A stretch of 44,171 nt of DNA from an uncultured Oscillospiraceae bacterium. Lineage in GTDB: Bacteria; Bacillota; Clostridia; Oscillospirales; Ruminococcaceae. Shown here one piece after another: positions 31,701-39,743 of the stretch; the first letter of the stretch is position 1, and the number at the start of each line of letters is the position of its first letter. The stretch covers positions 1-44,171 of the forward strand of contig CAKSEO010000022.1 in assembly GCA_934446565.1 (NCBI GenBank). The letters run 5' to 3'. The position numbers and the translations under genes are program-made. The notes under the pieces are model-generated. The model saw nothing but the letters and a program-made list of their open reading frames with translations. It did no database searches and was not told the DNA's origin.

Positions 31701-32909
31701 GTCCAGCGCAGGACCTACGCCGTCCAGGGCTTCGTCCACGCGGGCGGATATCTCGTTAACGCCGTCCGTCCAGCCGTTGTACAGGTCGGTGGTGCGGTCG
31801 GAAATGTCGTCAGCCGACTTGCGCAGATTATCCATCTGCCAGGTCAGCCCCTGAACCTTATCGTTTACTGCGTCACCGGCGCCCTTTGCGTCGTCTATGA
31901 GGTTATCCACAAGACCGCCGAGCACGTCCATCTCATCAAGGAGCTTCTGAACGGTGTCCTTGTCGAAGTCTATACTTTGGTAGGGCTCCATCTGACCCGC
32001 GATACCGCCGACATCCTTCCTGCCGAATATCTCGCCGCGGTTGGTGCAGCTGTTGACGTATCCGGACTGTCTGCCCACGATACCGCCGATGTTGTAGCCG
32101 ATGTGGGGATAGCCTACGGTTCCGTAGTTCTCGCAGCCCTGGATTATTCCGTCGGAATAGCCGGTGATCCCGCCTGCGTCAGTCATGGAGGAGGGTTCTT
32201 CGGAGGACATTATGCTGTCCCAGTCGATATCCTCGATGGAGAGCTTCGCTTCGCTGGCGGTGGTGTTTACGCTGCATCTGCTGGTGTCGTTGAGCAGAGT
32301 GCCGGAGCTGCTTCCGGCGATACCGCCGGAGCTGTGGTCGCCGGAGATGACTCCGGACGCGGAGCAGCCGGAAATAAGCCCTGATTTCTCGTTGATACCA
32401 GCGATACCGCCGACATTGCTTGTGCCCTTGACCTTTCCGGAGAACGTACAGCCGGTGATGTTACCGGAGTTGCTGCCTGCGATACCGCCGACATATTCGG
32501 CGCTGCCCGCAGGGGATACAGTCCCCTTGACGGTGAGGTCCTTTACGAGCGCGCCGCGCTGAACGTAACGGAACAATCCGGCATAGGAGCCGTCGCCGGT
32601 TATTTTCAGCCCGGAAATGGAGTGACCTGCGCCGTCAAATACTCCGCCGAAGGTGGCGATGGGGGTGAATTCCCCGGAAAGCTCGATGTCAGACGCGAGG
32701 GTTACGTACAAATTCTTGCTGTAGGAATCAAGGCTGCACGCTTTCGCGAACTTTATAAGTCCTGCCTCGTCGGTTATCGTGAGCTGCTCGCGGTCGCTGC
32801 TCTGCTGGGAAACAGCCGCGAATGTGGTTGTAGACATCATCTCCGCCGGGAGGGATACCGCGAGGGTCATCGCTGCGATAACGGAGAATATTTTCTGCAT
32901 GTTCTTCAT
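28797..32909 (-). CDS. Giant GLUG-repeat / heptad-repeat surface protein with C-terminal membrane anchor
   Basis: A 1370-residue protein. It has a signal peptide (about 1-31), then GLUG-type beta-helix repeats, G-G-I-A-G-x(n)-I-x-x-C (about 60-310). A very long helical region of heptad-like Ala/Ser/Asp/Leu repeats follows (about 320-880; for example ISDAADKLAAASDTISDSI). A second GLUG block (about 895-1070), an InlB/MucBP-like beta segment (KFIVDGDVISTVSVSYGGSL, about 1090-1140) and a further beta region come next. The membrane segment is at about 1276-1300, with a cytoplasmic tail rich in Lys and then Asp/Glu. It lacks a sortase motif. The long helical stretch recalls the heptads of the YhgE/Pip family. 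Four bases separate it from the upstream MMPL transporter gene, so the two very likely work together at the envelope. The function is unknown. Confidence 0.85.
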   Translation of the reverse strand: MKNMQKIFSVIAAMTLAVSLPAEMMSTTTFAAVSQQSSDREQLTITDEAGLIKFAKACSLDSYSKNLYVTLASDIELSGEFTPIATFGGVFDGAGHSISGLKITGDGSYAGLFRYVQRGALVKDLTVKGTVSPAGSAEYVGGIAGSNSGNITGCTFSGKVKGTSNVGGIAGINEKSGLISGCSASGVISGDHSSGGIAGSSSGTLLNDTSRCSVNTTASEAKLSIEDIDWDSIMSSEEPSSMTDAGGITGYSDGIIQGCENYGTVGYPHIGYNIGGIVGRQSGYVNSCTNRGEIFGRKDVGGIAGQMEPYQSIDFDKDTVQKLLDEMDVLGGLVDNLIDDAKGAGDAVNDKVQGLTWQMDNLRKSADDISDRTTDLYNGWTDGVNEISARVDEALDGVGPALDGFRDGLDLLSQFSNSLEEVFDQITASSDDMQAALDEGKEGLDTLNGAITEISGALDDISAAADNIAAAMGDTDKVTAAVKDMIKALSNANGEVKNIVTALNKIGDACDKLEEWVTGRDFENLSDGIADLGESMQDVTKALSKMSAALQKIAGSIDADEIQKGLDEFSAASVELGKAAAHAAAAIKAASGTVPDTDKVSEELSAAADNIQAAGEHITKASDAISKAVDSKELSAGIAQFQTASDELSKALDDAGDAIDDITDAYKKISSSSVPDDTYKEISKQLDNINTAIDNIAKSSDTITDALNVITDQLDSGALKDGIESISDAADKLAAASDTISDSIASFDKAADYLSDAMDDLQGASTSASDASAFLAEACDAFSKAMDQLSKTVKTLGDKPAVEFPAADADFTAALDGFSNNFAGITSALSSISSTAEAQGDILLDDLQKISDEMSNITDILQELKDKVLNNDDDSGIATDVSEDDSTSRQGKALSCVNYGGVQGDLNVGGITGSMAIDVDFDPEDDIASNGQTSFSFSYKIRDIIDSCINSGEIVAKKNYCGGIVGRQDMGVVRNSTENGKVTSSSGSYAGGIAGYSVSAIRKCVSKVTITGADYVGGIAGQGLILTDNSAILDAYDCNERCGSIAGYVDFSDDNAEVLRNSFVDRGIAGIDGISYSGKAAPVDFEKFASVAGSTAVIDVKFIVDGDVISTVSVSYGGSLRASDFPDIPAKDGCFAEWTDFDSSFITFPVEVEAIYTPYVTVIESGEQSENGFPLVLADGLFDDGSTLKVSTQSSSVFAPDNNSELRLVTISGNVNGNVTQLRFLKPEGRGTVNVMQFVNGAWKNVEFTENGHYLIVNDPALDGNSGFFCVQLQQLEWIPIVIIGGCVLIALINIVLWTILIKRKHAAKKQEKQNKQDDQVKPDNQSKKDKKPKKAKKVKNVERSEDDFADIEDDSDQNDAEEKEPAENK

Positions 32910-32913
32910 TTTA

Positions 32914-35532
32914 TCAGTCCTCCGTTTCGTCCATTATGTCGTCAACGTCCTCGTCGGTTCGTACTGCGCTCGGCTCATTCGGCGCGCCCGCAGTTATGTG
33001 CTGTTTTCCGCCGGAGCCGTGTGGCAGCGCGGAATCAATGTCGTCGATATGCTTGCCGTCGGTGTCGATGTGGTTGATTATCTGGCGGTCCACCTTGTTC
33101 TTCATATTCTCGGCGTTGTCGGATTCAAGCTGTGCGCTTACCTCGCCATGGATAACACCGGTGATCTGTGCGTCAACGATACCTGAAACGTAACCGCGTA
33201 CTCTGCCGTTCACGCGGATATAGCCGGAGCGCTTCTGGACGAGGTCGCGGCGCTTGAGCGTGAAGGAGGTCTTTTCGATGATGACATCGCCGAGAAGCAG
33301 TATCTGCGGAAGCACGAACATTACCAGGAAGATGGAGATGAGCGTACCGCGTCCGAGGCAGATACCAACGGAGGATATCGCGACATCAGACGAGAGGAAT
33401 CCTATCAGCAGACCTGCGATAGCGAGTATCGCGCCGGATGTGATGATGGTCGGGAAAGCCTGGTTCAGAGTTTCGACCATGGCGTCCTTGGTGGACATGC
33501 TCTTCTTGAGGTCGGTGTAGCGGCTGGAGATAACTATCGCGTAGTCGATGTTCGCACCCATCTGAATGGAGCTTACGATGAGGTAGCTAAGGAAGAAGAT
33601 GTTGGTATCCGTCAGCACCGGCACGGAGAAGTTTATCCAGATGGAGCCCTGGATTATCGCGAGCAGCAGCACGGGAAGTCCTGCGGATTTGAACGTGAAC
33701 ACCAGGATAACCAGTACGAACAGGAACGACAGAATGCTTACCATCAGGTTATCGGTTGAGAATACGTTGGAGAGGTCGTAGTCGGAGGTAGAGTCGCCGA
33801 CTACATAGGAGCCTTCGGGGTAGTATTCCTGCACTACCTCATGAAGCGTGTCGAGGAATTCGAAGGTTTCGGGACCCTCCTCGGGGACGTTGGTGTAGAG
33901 CAGCATACGGCTGTAGGCGTCGGTTCCGAGCTGGAGCTTTGCCTTGTCGAGCTGCTCGTGGAGGTCGTCTATCGTTTCGTTGAGGTCGTCGTCGAGGTTG
34001 ACGTAGCCAGCCTCCTTTTCATCGTAGATGAACGTGAACATGTCGATGAGGGGCACGGTGAACGTGCTTACGGAGGAGCTGCTGATGGAGCTTACTATCT
34101 GACCGTAGTCCTCGTTGGAGGCTGCGTAAGCCGCGTAGGCGAGCTGTACGACCTCGATATCCATGTCGGTCAGCTCTGCGAACTGGCGGGGAGTGAGCGC
34201 GTCGGTCAGGACGTAGCCGTCCATCGCCTCGATGTTCGCAAGTCCCATTGCGGAATCTACCTCGGGCAGGCTCTCAAGGCGTTCGAGAAGCTTGTGTTCC
34301 TGCTCGTAGTTTCCTGCGGGGACCATTACTACCACGAGGTTGTTGGAGCCGAAGGTTTCGTCGATTTTTTCTTCAGCTATCTGGGTGGCGTTCTTGGTGT
34401 AGGTGGAAAGCGTAGAGTAGCCGTAAACGTAGTTGGTCTGGTTGGAGAGGATAAAGCCTGCGACCAGCAGCACTGCGAACAGCGGAGGAACTACGAAACG
34501 TGTCTTTACGTCGAACTTGCCGACTGCGGTGATGTTCGGAACGAAGTTGCGGTGGTGGGTCTTGTCGATGAGCGGGGAGAACGACATCAGCAGACCAGGC
34601 ATCAGCGTGAATACGACGAAGATACTGAAGAAAATAGCCTTGCAGAGCACCATGCCGAGGTCAAGACCGAGCTTGAACTGCATGAGCATCATAGCTACCA
34701 TACCGGAAAGCGTGGTAAGGCAGGAGGAGGATATCTCCGGGATAGCCTTGCTAAGGGCGGTGACGACCGCATCGCGGGCGTCCATTGTTACGCGTTCCTC
34801 GGTGTAGCGGTTGCAGAGGATAATCGCGTAGTCTATCGCGAGGGCGAGCTGGAGCACTACTGCGATGGAGTTGGAGACGAAAGATATCTCGCCGAACATG
34901 AAGTTGGTACCCATGTTGAGCAGCGCCGCCATGCCGAACGTCGCCAGCAGGACGGGTATTTCCATGTATGTATGCGAGGTGAAGAACAGAACGCCGATGA
35001 TGATGACCAGAACGATCACTACAACGGTCTGCATTTCTGCCGCGATGGTTTCGGAGGAGCTGTTTCCGACGGCGCTGTTGATATACTCGTCGTATGGCTC
35101 CAGCTTTTCCTTGACGGCGATCATCGCGTCCTTGGAGATCTGATCGTCCTCCTCGCCGTCGAACGTTATGGACAGCAGCGCGGAACCGTTCTTGTAGCTG
35201 TCCTCGTCGTTCTCGACGGTGACGGAGGTGACGCCGTCTATCTCCTCAAGTTCGGAGGCTATCTGCTCCGCCTTTTCGAAGGTGATGTTGTCCAGCATTA
35301 TGCTGCCCGAGCCGTAGGTCACGAACTGATCGTTCATCAGGTCAAGACCAATGCGCGTTTCAGAGGTATCGGGGAGGTAACTTGTGATATCGTTGTTTAC
35401 CTTTGTCCAGCCGGTGGAAATCGCGCAGAATATTCCCGCAATGATGTAGAACAGGTAGAACGCCTTGCGCTTGTCTACTATCAATGCGGCGAGTTTTTCA
35501 ATGGGTGTCTGCTTTTTCTTTTGTGTACTCAT
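32914..35532 (-). CDS. MMPL/RND-family membrane transporter with bactofilin-like C-terminal tail
   Basis: 872 residues from ATG 35532, chosen because GGAG lies 8 bases upstream; the ATG at 35538 is too close to it. The MMPL plan is clear. TM1 (about 25-45) precedes an extracellular porter domain. Five TMs follow, with the proton-relay-type segment LALAIDYAIILCNRYTEER. A second porter domain (about 400-610) and five more TMs with GANIDYAIVISSRYTD complete it. Such transporters export lipids, glycolipids or hydrophobic compounds. After the last TM, about 120 soluble residues include RVNGRVRGYVSGIVDAQITG and following IHGEVSAQL, alternating G and beta-branched residues like a short bactofilin-type beta-helix. 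It heads a two-gene operon with the GLUG protein. Confidence 0.92.
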   Translation of the reverse strand: MSTQKKKQTPIEKLAALIVDKRKAFYLFYIIAGIFCAISTGWTKVNNDITSYLPDTSETRIGLDLMNDQFVTYGSGSIMLDNITFEKAEQIASELEEIDGVTSVTVENDEDSYKNGSALLSITFDGEEDDQISKDAMIAVKEKLEPYDEYINSAVGNSSSETIAAEMQTVVVIVLVIIIGVLFFTSHTYMEIPVLLATFGMAALLNMGTNFMFGEISFVSNSIAVVLQLALAIDYAIILCNRYTEERVTMDARDAVVTALSKAIPEISSSCLTTLSGMVAMMLMQFKLGLDLGMVLCKAIFFSIFVVFTLMPGLLMSFSPLIDKTHHRNFVPNITAVGKFDVKTRFVVPPLFAVLLVAGFILSNQTNYVYGYSTLSTYTKNATQIAEEKIDETFGSNNLVVVMVPAGNYEQEHKLLERLESLPEVDSAMGLANIEAMDGYVLTDALTPRQFAELTDMDIEVVQLAYAAYAASNEDYGQIVSSISSSSVSTFTVPLIDMFTFIYDEKEAGYVNLDDDLNETIDDLHEQLDKAKLQLGTDAYSRMLLYTNVPEEGPETFEFLDTLHEVVQEYYPEGSYVVGDSTSDYDLSNVFSTDNLMVSILSFLFVLVILVFTFKSAGLPVLLLAIIQGSIWINFSVPVLTDTNIFFLSYLIVSSIQMGANIDYAIVISSRYTDLKKSMSTKDAMVETLNQAFPTIITSGAILAIAGLLIGFLSSDVAISSVGICLGRGTLISIFLVMFVLPQILLLGDVIIEKTSFTLKRRDLVQKRSGYIRVNGRVRGYVSGIVDAQITGVIHGEVSAQLESDNAENMKNKVDRQIINHIDTDGKHIDDIDSALPHGSGGKQHITAGAPNEPSAVRTDEDVDDIMDETED

Positions 35533-35586
35533 CTGCATTGCTCCGATCTTGGTTTATTTGAAAATTTATACAATCATCCAGTTAAG

Positions 35587-35615
35587 ATTATAGCACCTCC
35601 CGGCTTCGAATTCAA
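35587..35615 (-). promoter_or_regulatory. Promoter of the MMPL/GLUG operon
   Basis: Minus strand TTGAAT (35610-35615), 17-base spacer, TATAAT (35587-35592). It lies about 50 bases before the MMPL start codon. Confidence 0.7.
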
Positions 35616-35757
35616 TAAACAATCGGTAACTTTTGTCCGGAAAACAGTAAAAATTCCCTTTACATGCAAAGGTTTGGAACTTTCAACAATTTCAAGCCGG
35701 AATGTTGAAAGTTTCGGTCAAAAAAAGAAGATGGGAGTAGTTTCTTTCGACAGCAAA

Positions 35758-35994
35758 AAGGGAACTGCGGACAGTTCCCTTCAGCTTGTCGAAAAAATCG
35801 AATTTGCCCGCGAAGCGGGCTTTTGAAATCCGTTTTTTGCTCCGGGTTTCCCGGGGCAAAAAACACTTCTATCCGCACAAGTGTGCGGTTTGTCGGCAAC
35901 GCCGACAAACCGTGCGCGCAGGGCGGATGTTCGGCGGAAAAGTCACTTTAGTGACTTTTTCGACGGTCTCAAGGGAACTGCGGACAGTTCCCTT
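35758..35994. repeat. Mosaic of hairpin repeats bounded by two copies of a 24-bp palindrome
   Basis: Two identical 24-bp palindromes (arms AAGGGAACTG and CAGTTCCCTT around CGGA) lie at 35758-35781 and 35971-35994. Between them are hairpins GCCCGC/GCGGGC (35806-35820), TTTTTTGC-rich arms around CCCGGG (about 35833-35863), CCGCACA/TGTGCGG (about 35873-35888), TGTCGGC/GCCGACA (35891-35907) and AAAAGTCACT/AGTGACTTTT (about 35938-35959). No coding capacity is seen. The right palindrome also serves as the transcript end of the SpoIID-domain gene. The stretch 35616-35757 upstream shows no gene. Confidence 0.8.
35898..35969 (+). repeat. 72-bp dispersed repeat, copy 1 of an inverted pair
   Basis: These 72 bases are identical, in reverse complement, to 44100-44171. 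The repeat contains the AAAGTCACTTTAGTGACTTT hairpin and a GC-rich half with CGCGCAGGGCGGATG. It forms the right part of the mosaic element at 35758-35994. Confidence 0.9.
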
Positions 35995-36004
35995 AATTGA
36001 TGTT

Positions 36005-37501
36005 TTATTTAACTTCCGTACCCTGGTAATAATATGTAAGTATCTGCTTGTAGTCATACCCGAGGTGTGTCGCAAGTGCATTTGCGCCGTTCTGGCTCAT
36101 TCCTACACCGTGACCATACCCATAGGTCGTAAAAATGAACTTATCAGTCCCCGCGTCATATTCAACATCGAACGCGCTGGAGCGCAGCTCAAATCCCATT
36201 ATCCTCTCACGGAACACTCTGCCAGTTATCTTTACAGAATCTCCGCTGCTATCAGTGTAGCTATGATAACCGCCGACGTTCATCTGACCAACGTAGAAGC
36301 CGTCAACGTTGGTTTCCACTGACAGCCAGTCGGATGGGTCGCCGGTGAGCTCTATCCCGGTCTTTTCGAGCACCTTGCTCTTGATCTCGTCGGAGGTGTA
36401 CTCAACTTTCCTGCCGTAATTCGGGTCGTACTGCTTGTCGAGGTCGCAGAATCGGCTCTGGAGATAGGGGTAATCGGTTCCCCATACGTTCTTGCTGGAT
36501 GCTGTATAGCCTGCGCTGGACGCAGAGTAGACCGCCTGGATAAGCGCACCGTTGTAGTAGATAGCCTTACCGAGCACCGACTGCACCAACACATTCACGG
36601 AATCCGTAACGCTGCTCGCAAGCCCTACGCTGGGGTAGGTGCCGTACTCGTTGCAGAACTTGACGTAGGTATACGCAGCCACAGCCTGCGCTTTTATCGC
36701 CTCCGGCGCAAAAGTGTGTCCTACCTCGTTCTGGGTCATTCTTCCAACGATCTCCAGCGCAGTACCGGAAACCGTGCTGCCGTTCGCCTTGACGGTCAGT
36801 ATCTCTCCGGCGACATTGCTGTCAGGAAGATCATCCGGTTCTTCCTCATCGAGCTGGTCGTCGTTCGCGGAGCTTACCGGCGGAACATCGTCCGCGTCAA
36901 CCGGGATACCGCCTAACTCGCTTGCCGTAGTAGTCGTTGCAGTGGTCGCGCGCGTCGTTGCGGTCGTGGAGGGAGGCGGGGTCGTAGTGGTCGCAGCCGT
37001 AGTGGCTGTAGTCTGCGGCGCTGTGGTGTACACTGGCGGCGCGGTCGTCACTGCCGGAGTTTCTTCCGTGTCCTCTCGGGGACCGATTATTTCTTCGCTC
37101 TCTGTGGTTTCGGCGGTAGGCTCGAGCGTGGAATCGTCCTCTCCGAGTATCTCGCTGGTCGCGTCCTGCGGCTGCGGGAGTTCATCGCTCAGGGCGCTGT
37201 ATGTACTCATCACCATCTTATCTGACAGCGACAGCGGCGCCATATTCAGCAGGTTTATCTGAACAACGCCGTTCCCGGTCTCGTCAGGCACCAGGAAGTC
37301 CAGAGTGCCCTGACCGCCTGCTTCGTCGGCAGTATCAGTCCGGTCAGCTCCCGCGGGAGAGCTGTCAGCGCCGGGCTCCTCTGAGGTATCCTCGGTGAGC
37401 ATCTGCGCGTCGCCGACAGTGCCCATCACACCGCAGGTGAACATGTAGCAGTTCACGATCACCAGCGCCGCGATGATCTTCGCAAGTGATAGTTTTTTCA
37501 T
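36005..37501 (-). CDS. SpoIID/LytB-domain cell wall protein (putative lytic transglycosylase)
   Basis: A 498-residue exported protein. It has a signal peptide or anchor (about 1-28), an acidic low-complexity region, a Thr/Pro-rich wall-spanning linker (about 145-200), and a SpoIID domain (about 230-498). The domain has TQNEVGHTFAPEAIKAQAVA with candidate catalytic Glu259, the YSASSAGYTASS loop, and GYGHGVGMSQNGA near the C-terminus. SpoIID cleaves glycan strands stripped of peptides during engulfment. The Thr-rich linker and sortase neighbours suggest a surface or vegetative paralogue instead of the sporulation enzyme. GGAGG precedes the ATG. It lies 13 bases downstream of sortase 1 and ends the sortase array. 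Confidence 0.9.
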   Translation of the reverse strand: MKKLSLAKIIAALVIVNCYMFTCGVMGTVGDAQMLTEDTSEEPGADSSPAGADRTDTADEAGGQGTLDFLVPDETGNGVVQINLLNMAPLSLSDKMVMSTYSALSDELPQPQDATSEILGEDDSTLEPTAETTESEEIIGPREDTEETPAVTTAPPVYTTAPQTTATTAATTTTPPPSTTATTRATTATTTTASELGGIPVDADDVPPVSSANDDQLDEEEPDDLPDSNVAGEILTVKANGSTVSGTALEIVGRMTQNEVGHTFAPEAIKAQAVAAYTYVKFCNEYGTYPSVGLASSVTDSVNVLVQSVLGKAIYYNGALIQAVYSASSAGYTASSKNVWGTDYPYLQSRFCDLDKQYDPNYGRKVEYTSDEIKSKVLEKTGIELTGDPSDWLSVETNVDGFYVGQMNVGGYHSYTDSSGDSVKITGRVFRERIMGFELRSSAFDVEYDAGTDKFIFTTYGYGHGVGMSQNGANALATHLGYDYKQILTYYYQGTEVK

Positions 37502-37514
37502 ATTGCCTCCGGTA

Positions 37515-38633
37515 TCAGTAATCAGCGGGGTCGTCCATCAGGCCGTTCTTTTCGAGGTATTCCTGCATACCCTGGACGAGGGAAAGATCCCATGTCCTGC
37601 CCTTCCACTTGTCGCCGTATACGTTGGTGTACGCGCTGAAATACTTCACGCTGTCCTTTCGGGTTATCTTGGAGGTATCGACATCCGGGCTCTCGTTTTC
37701 GCGTACCTTTCTTGCGACTATGACAAGGCGCATGTTTTCGAATCCGGTAGAGCCGTCGCATGTGGAGAGAGTCAGCAGTTCGTCGCCATACTGAACGTCA
37801 ACGCCTGTGTTGTACTTGCTGCGGTCCATAACTTCCTTGATGTAGTCGTAGAACTCGTCGCTGTTCTTGAAGTAGACATACTTGGTGTAGTCGAAAACAT
37901 CGCCGTGTTCCTCATCTGTGTTGGTGATGAATACTGAGAATATTTTATATTTATTGTCCTGATAGAGGGTGTTGAAGTCCACAACGGGGGTTTCCCTGAG
38001 GAACTCGATATTATTGTTGTAGTTGCTGAGTGCGGAGAATTTGTACTTGTACAGCATGTTGTGACCGTACAGTATGGTGTTGTTCGGCATCTCGCCGGGA
38101 CCGAACTTGCCCTCATAGTCGGTGAAGATAGTTCCTGCGAACTCGTCCTCGCCGTTGAAGTTGTGGTGGAGGTAGAATTCGTTGTCCTCGCCCTGTACTA
38201 CCGGGTAGTCGATGTTCGTGCCCTTGATGGTTATCCAGCCGACGAAGTCGTTGTTTGCCTCATAGTAGGAAGCGTACTCCTCGTTGATTGAACCCTCCGG
38301 GAGCTTATCGATCTGCTCCTTGGTAGGCGCCTGAGGATTAACGACGATCTGCTGACCGTCCTGTACTACCTGCTCGCCGTTGCTGTCAACGATAGTTGTG
38401 CCTATAGGAGCCTCCGGCTTCAGCAGGGAGATGAAGTGCACAGCGATTATGACCAGCGCGGCTATCATCAGGCACAGCGAGCCGAGGAAAATTATCTTAC
38501 GGGCGATCTCTGAGGAGCTGTCGCCCTTGCAGGGGAGCAGTCCGGTGCGCAGGCTTTCGCCAAGGCTCTGCTTTTTCTTTTTGCGCTTTTTCTTCTTGTT
38601 GTTAGGGGATAAGCCCATATCCATTTCTGCCAT
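37515..38633 (-). CDS. Class B-like sortase (first copy, proximal to the SpoIID-domain gene)
   Basis: A 372-residue protein. It has a Lys-rich cytoplasmic N-terminus, a membrane segment (about 46-68), a linker and a sortase domain (about 120-310). The catalytic triad is His191 (TILYGHNM), Cys292 (LSTCDGS) and Arg302 (RLVIVARK). The His-Cys and Cys-Arg spacing and the helix-containing insertion fit class B. Sortases cleave a C-terminal sorting motif and join the protein to peptidoglycan or to another protein. About 50 residues follow the Arg and contain GDKWKGRTWD, a motif shared with the other two copies. AAAGGA precedes the ATG. Confidence 0.93.
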   Translation of the reverse strand: MAEMDMGLSPNNKKKKRKKKKQSLGESLRTGLLPCKGDSSSEIARKIIFLGSLCLMIAALVIIAVHFISLLKPEAPIGTTIVDSNGEQVVQDGQQIVVNPQAPTKEQIDKLPEGSINEEYASYYEANNDFVGWITIKGTNIDYPVVQGEDNEFYLHHNFNGEDEFAGTIFTDYEGKFGPGEMPNNTILYGHNMLYKYKFSALSNYNNNIEFLRETPVVDFNTLYQDNKYKIFSVFITNTDEEHGDVFDYTKYVYFKNSDEFYDYIKEVMDRSKYNTGVDVQYGDELLTLSTCDGSTGFENMRLVIVARKVRENESPDVDTSKITRKDSVKYFSAYTNVYGDKWKGRTWDLSLVQGMQEYLEKNGLMDDPADY

Positions 38634-38655
38634 GAGAATAACGTCCTTTCAGAGA

Positions 38656-39720
38656 TCATGCTTCGTCGGTCTTTTCGGACTCAACGGTGTAGCTGTAATC
38701 GTAGATCATATCAGCGTCCCACTTTCTGCCGCCCCAGGAGCCGCCGAAAACTCTGTAGTAGTAATCAAAGTACAGCGGGTCAGGGTTCTCGTAAGCCTTG
38801 CTTACGTCAACTGTGGGATCCTCGCCCTCCCGGACTTCCCTGCCGAAGATGACCCAGCGTGCGTCGATGCCGTAGTCAAGTATGCAGGTCGAGAGGGTGA
38901 TGAGATTGTCGCCGTATTGCAGGTCAACGTCGGTGTAGAACGTGGTGCGGTCCAGTATCTGAGCCACGTAATCGTCGAATTCCGCCTTGTTCTTGAATTT
39001 TCTGCCCTGGAGGTAGTAGAACACTTCGCCGTCCTTTTCCTCGGTGTTCACCAGCATTCCGGCGAATATCTTGTAGGTAGATTTGCGGTAGAGCGTGTTG
39101 AAGGTTATCGTGGGGTATTTTCTGTACCAGTCCATGCCGTAGTTGAGCTGTGAACGGTAGTTGAAGTAGCGCGTGAGCTTTGCGAAGTACTCGCCGGTGT
39201 TGACGTTGTGACCGTAAAGGATGATGTTCGCCGGAGTGTACTCCGGTGTTATCTTCTCGCGGTAATCTGCGAAAACCGTACCCGTCTTGCTGTAGTCGCC
39301 GTTGAGGTTGTGGTCGAGGTAGTAGTCGTTGTCGTCGCCCTGTACGACAACATTGTCAACGAACGGGGAATCCTCGTCGCCCATGGTTATCCAGCCGATA
39401 ACGTCCTTGTTCTGTTCCAGCAGGGGGAGGAATTCCTCGTTTACTTCGGGGTATTCCTTTACAAGCTCGTCCTTTTTGACCGGGTCGATGGTGACGCTTG
39501 CCGAACCGTGATAGATGCTGGAAATCTCCTCGTTGAGCTTGTTGTCCTGCGCGGCGCTGCCGTAGAAAGAGATTATCATTACCAGTGAAACCACCAGCAC
39601 GACGGCTGCGCCCAGGAAAATGCACTTGCGGATAATTTCAGCGGGCTTGTCGCCTTTCCAGGGGAGGAGGTACTTTGCTATACGCAGGAAAATGCTTTCC
39701 TTTTCAACAAAATTAGCCAT
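38656..39720 (-). CDS. Class B-like sortase (second, middle copy)
   Basis: A 354-residue protein with a short cytoplasmic N-terminus, a membrane segment (about 32-53) and a sortase domain. The catalytic residues are His171 (IILYGHNV), Cys279 (LSTCILD) and Arg288 (DARWVIFGRE). The C-terminal extension carries GGSWGGRKWD. The 22-base gap to the first copy and 23-base gap to the third, all with AAAGGA-type ribosome sites, indicate co-transcription. The copies differ greatly outside the core, so they are old duplicates with probably different substrates. Confidence 0.93.
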   Translation of the reverse strand: MANFVEKESIFLRIAKYLLPWKGDKPAEIIRKCIFLGAAVVLVVSLVMIISFYGSAAQDNKLNEEISSIYHGSASVTIDPVKKDELVKEYPEVNEEFLPLLEQNKDVIGWITMGDEDSPFVDNVVVQGDDNDYYLDHNLNGDYSKTGTVFADYREKITPEYTPANIILYGHNVNTGEYFAKLTRYFNYRSQLNYGMDWYRKYPTITFNTLYRKSTYKIFAGMLVNTEEKDGEVFYYLQGRKFKNKAEFDDYVAQILDRTTFYTDVDLQYGDNLITLSTCILDYGIDARWVIFGREVREGEDPTVDVSKAYENPDPLYFDYYYRVFGGSWGGRKWDADMIYDYSYTVESEKTDEA

Positions 39721-39743
39721 GATATCGTATCCTTTCAGGACTG

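Noticed and set aside
28797..32909. Sortase-anchored adhesin
   Set aside because: No LPxTG-like motif precedes the membrane segment, and the charged tail after it is about 70 residues, far longer than a sorting signal.
33841..35826. A 661-codon open frame antisense to the MMPL transporter
   Set aside because: It is the opposite-strand shadow of a clear MMPL gene, has no domain, a His/Val/Glu-rich improbable composition and no ribosome site.
35758..35994. CRISPR array
   Set aside because: The hairpins differ from each other and there is no regular repeat-spacer pattern; only the outer palindrome is repeated.
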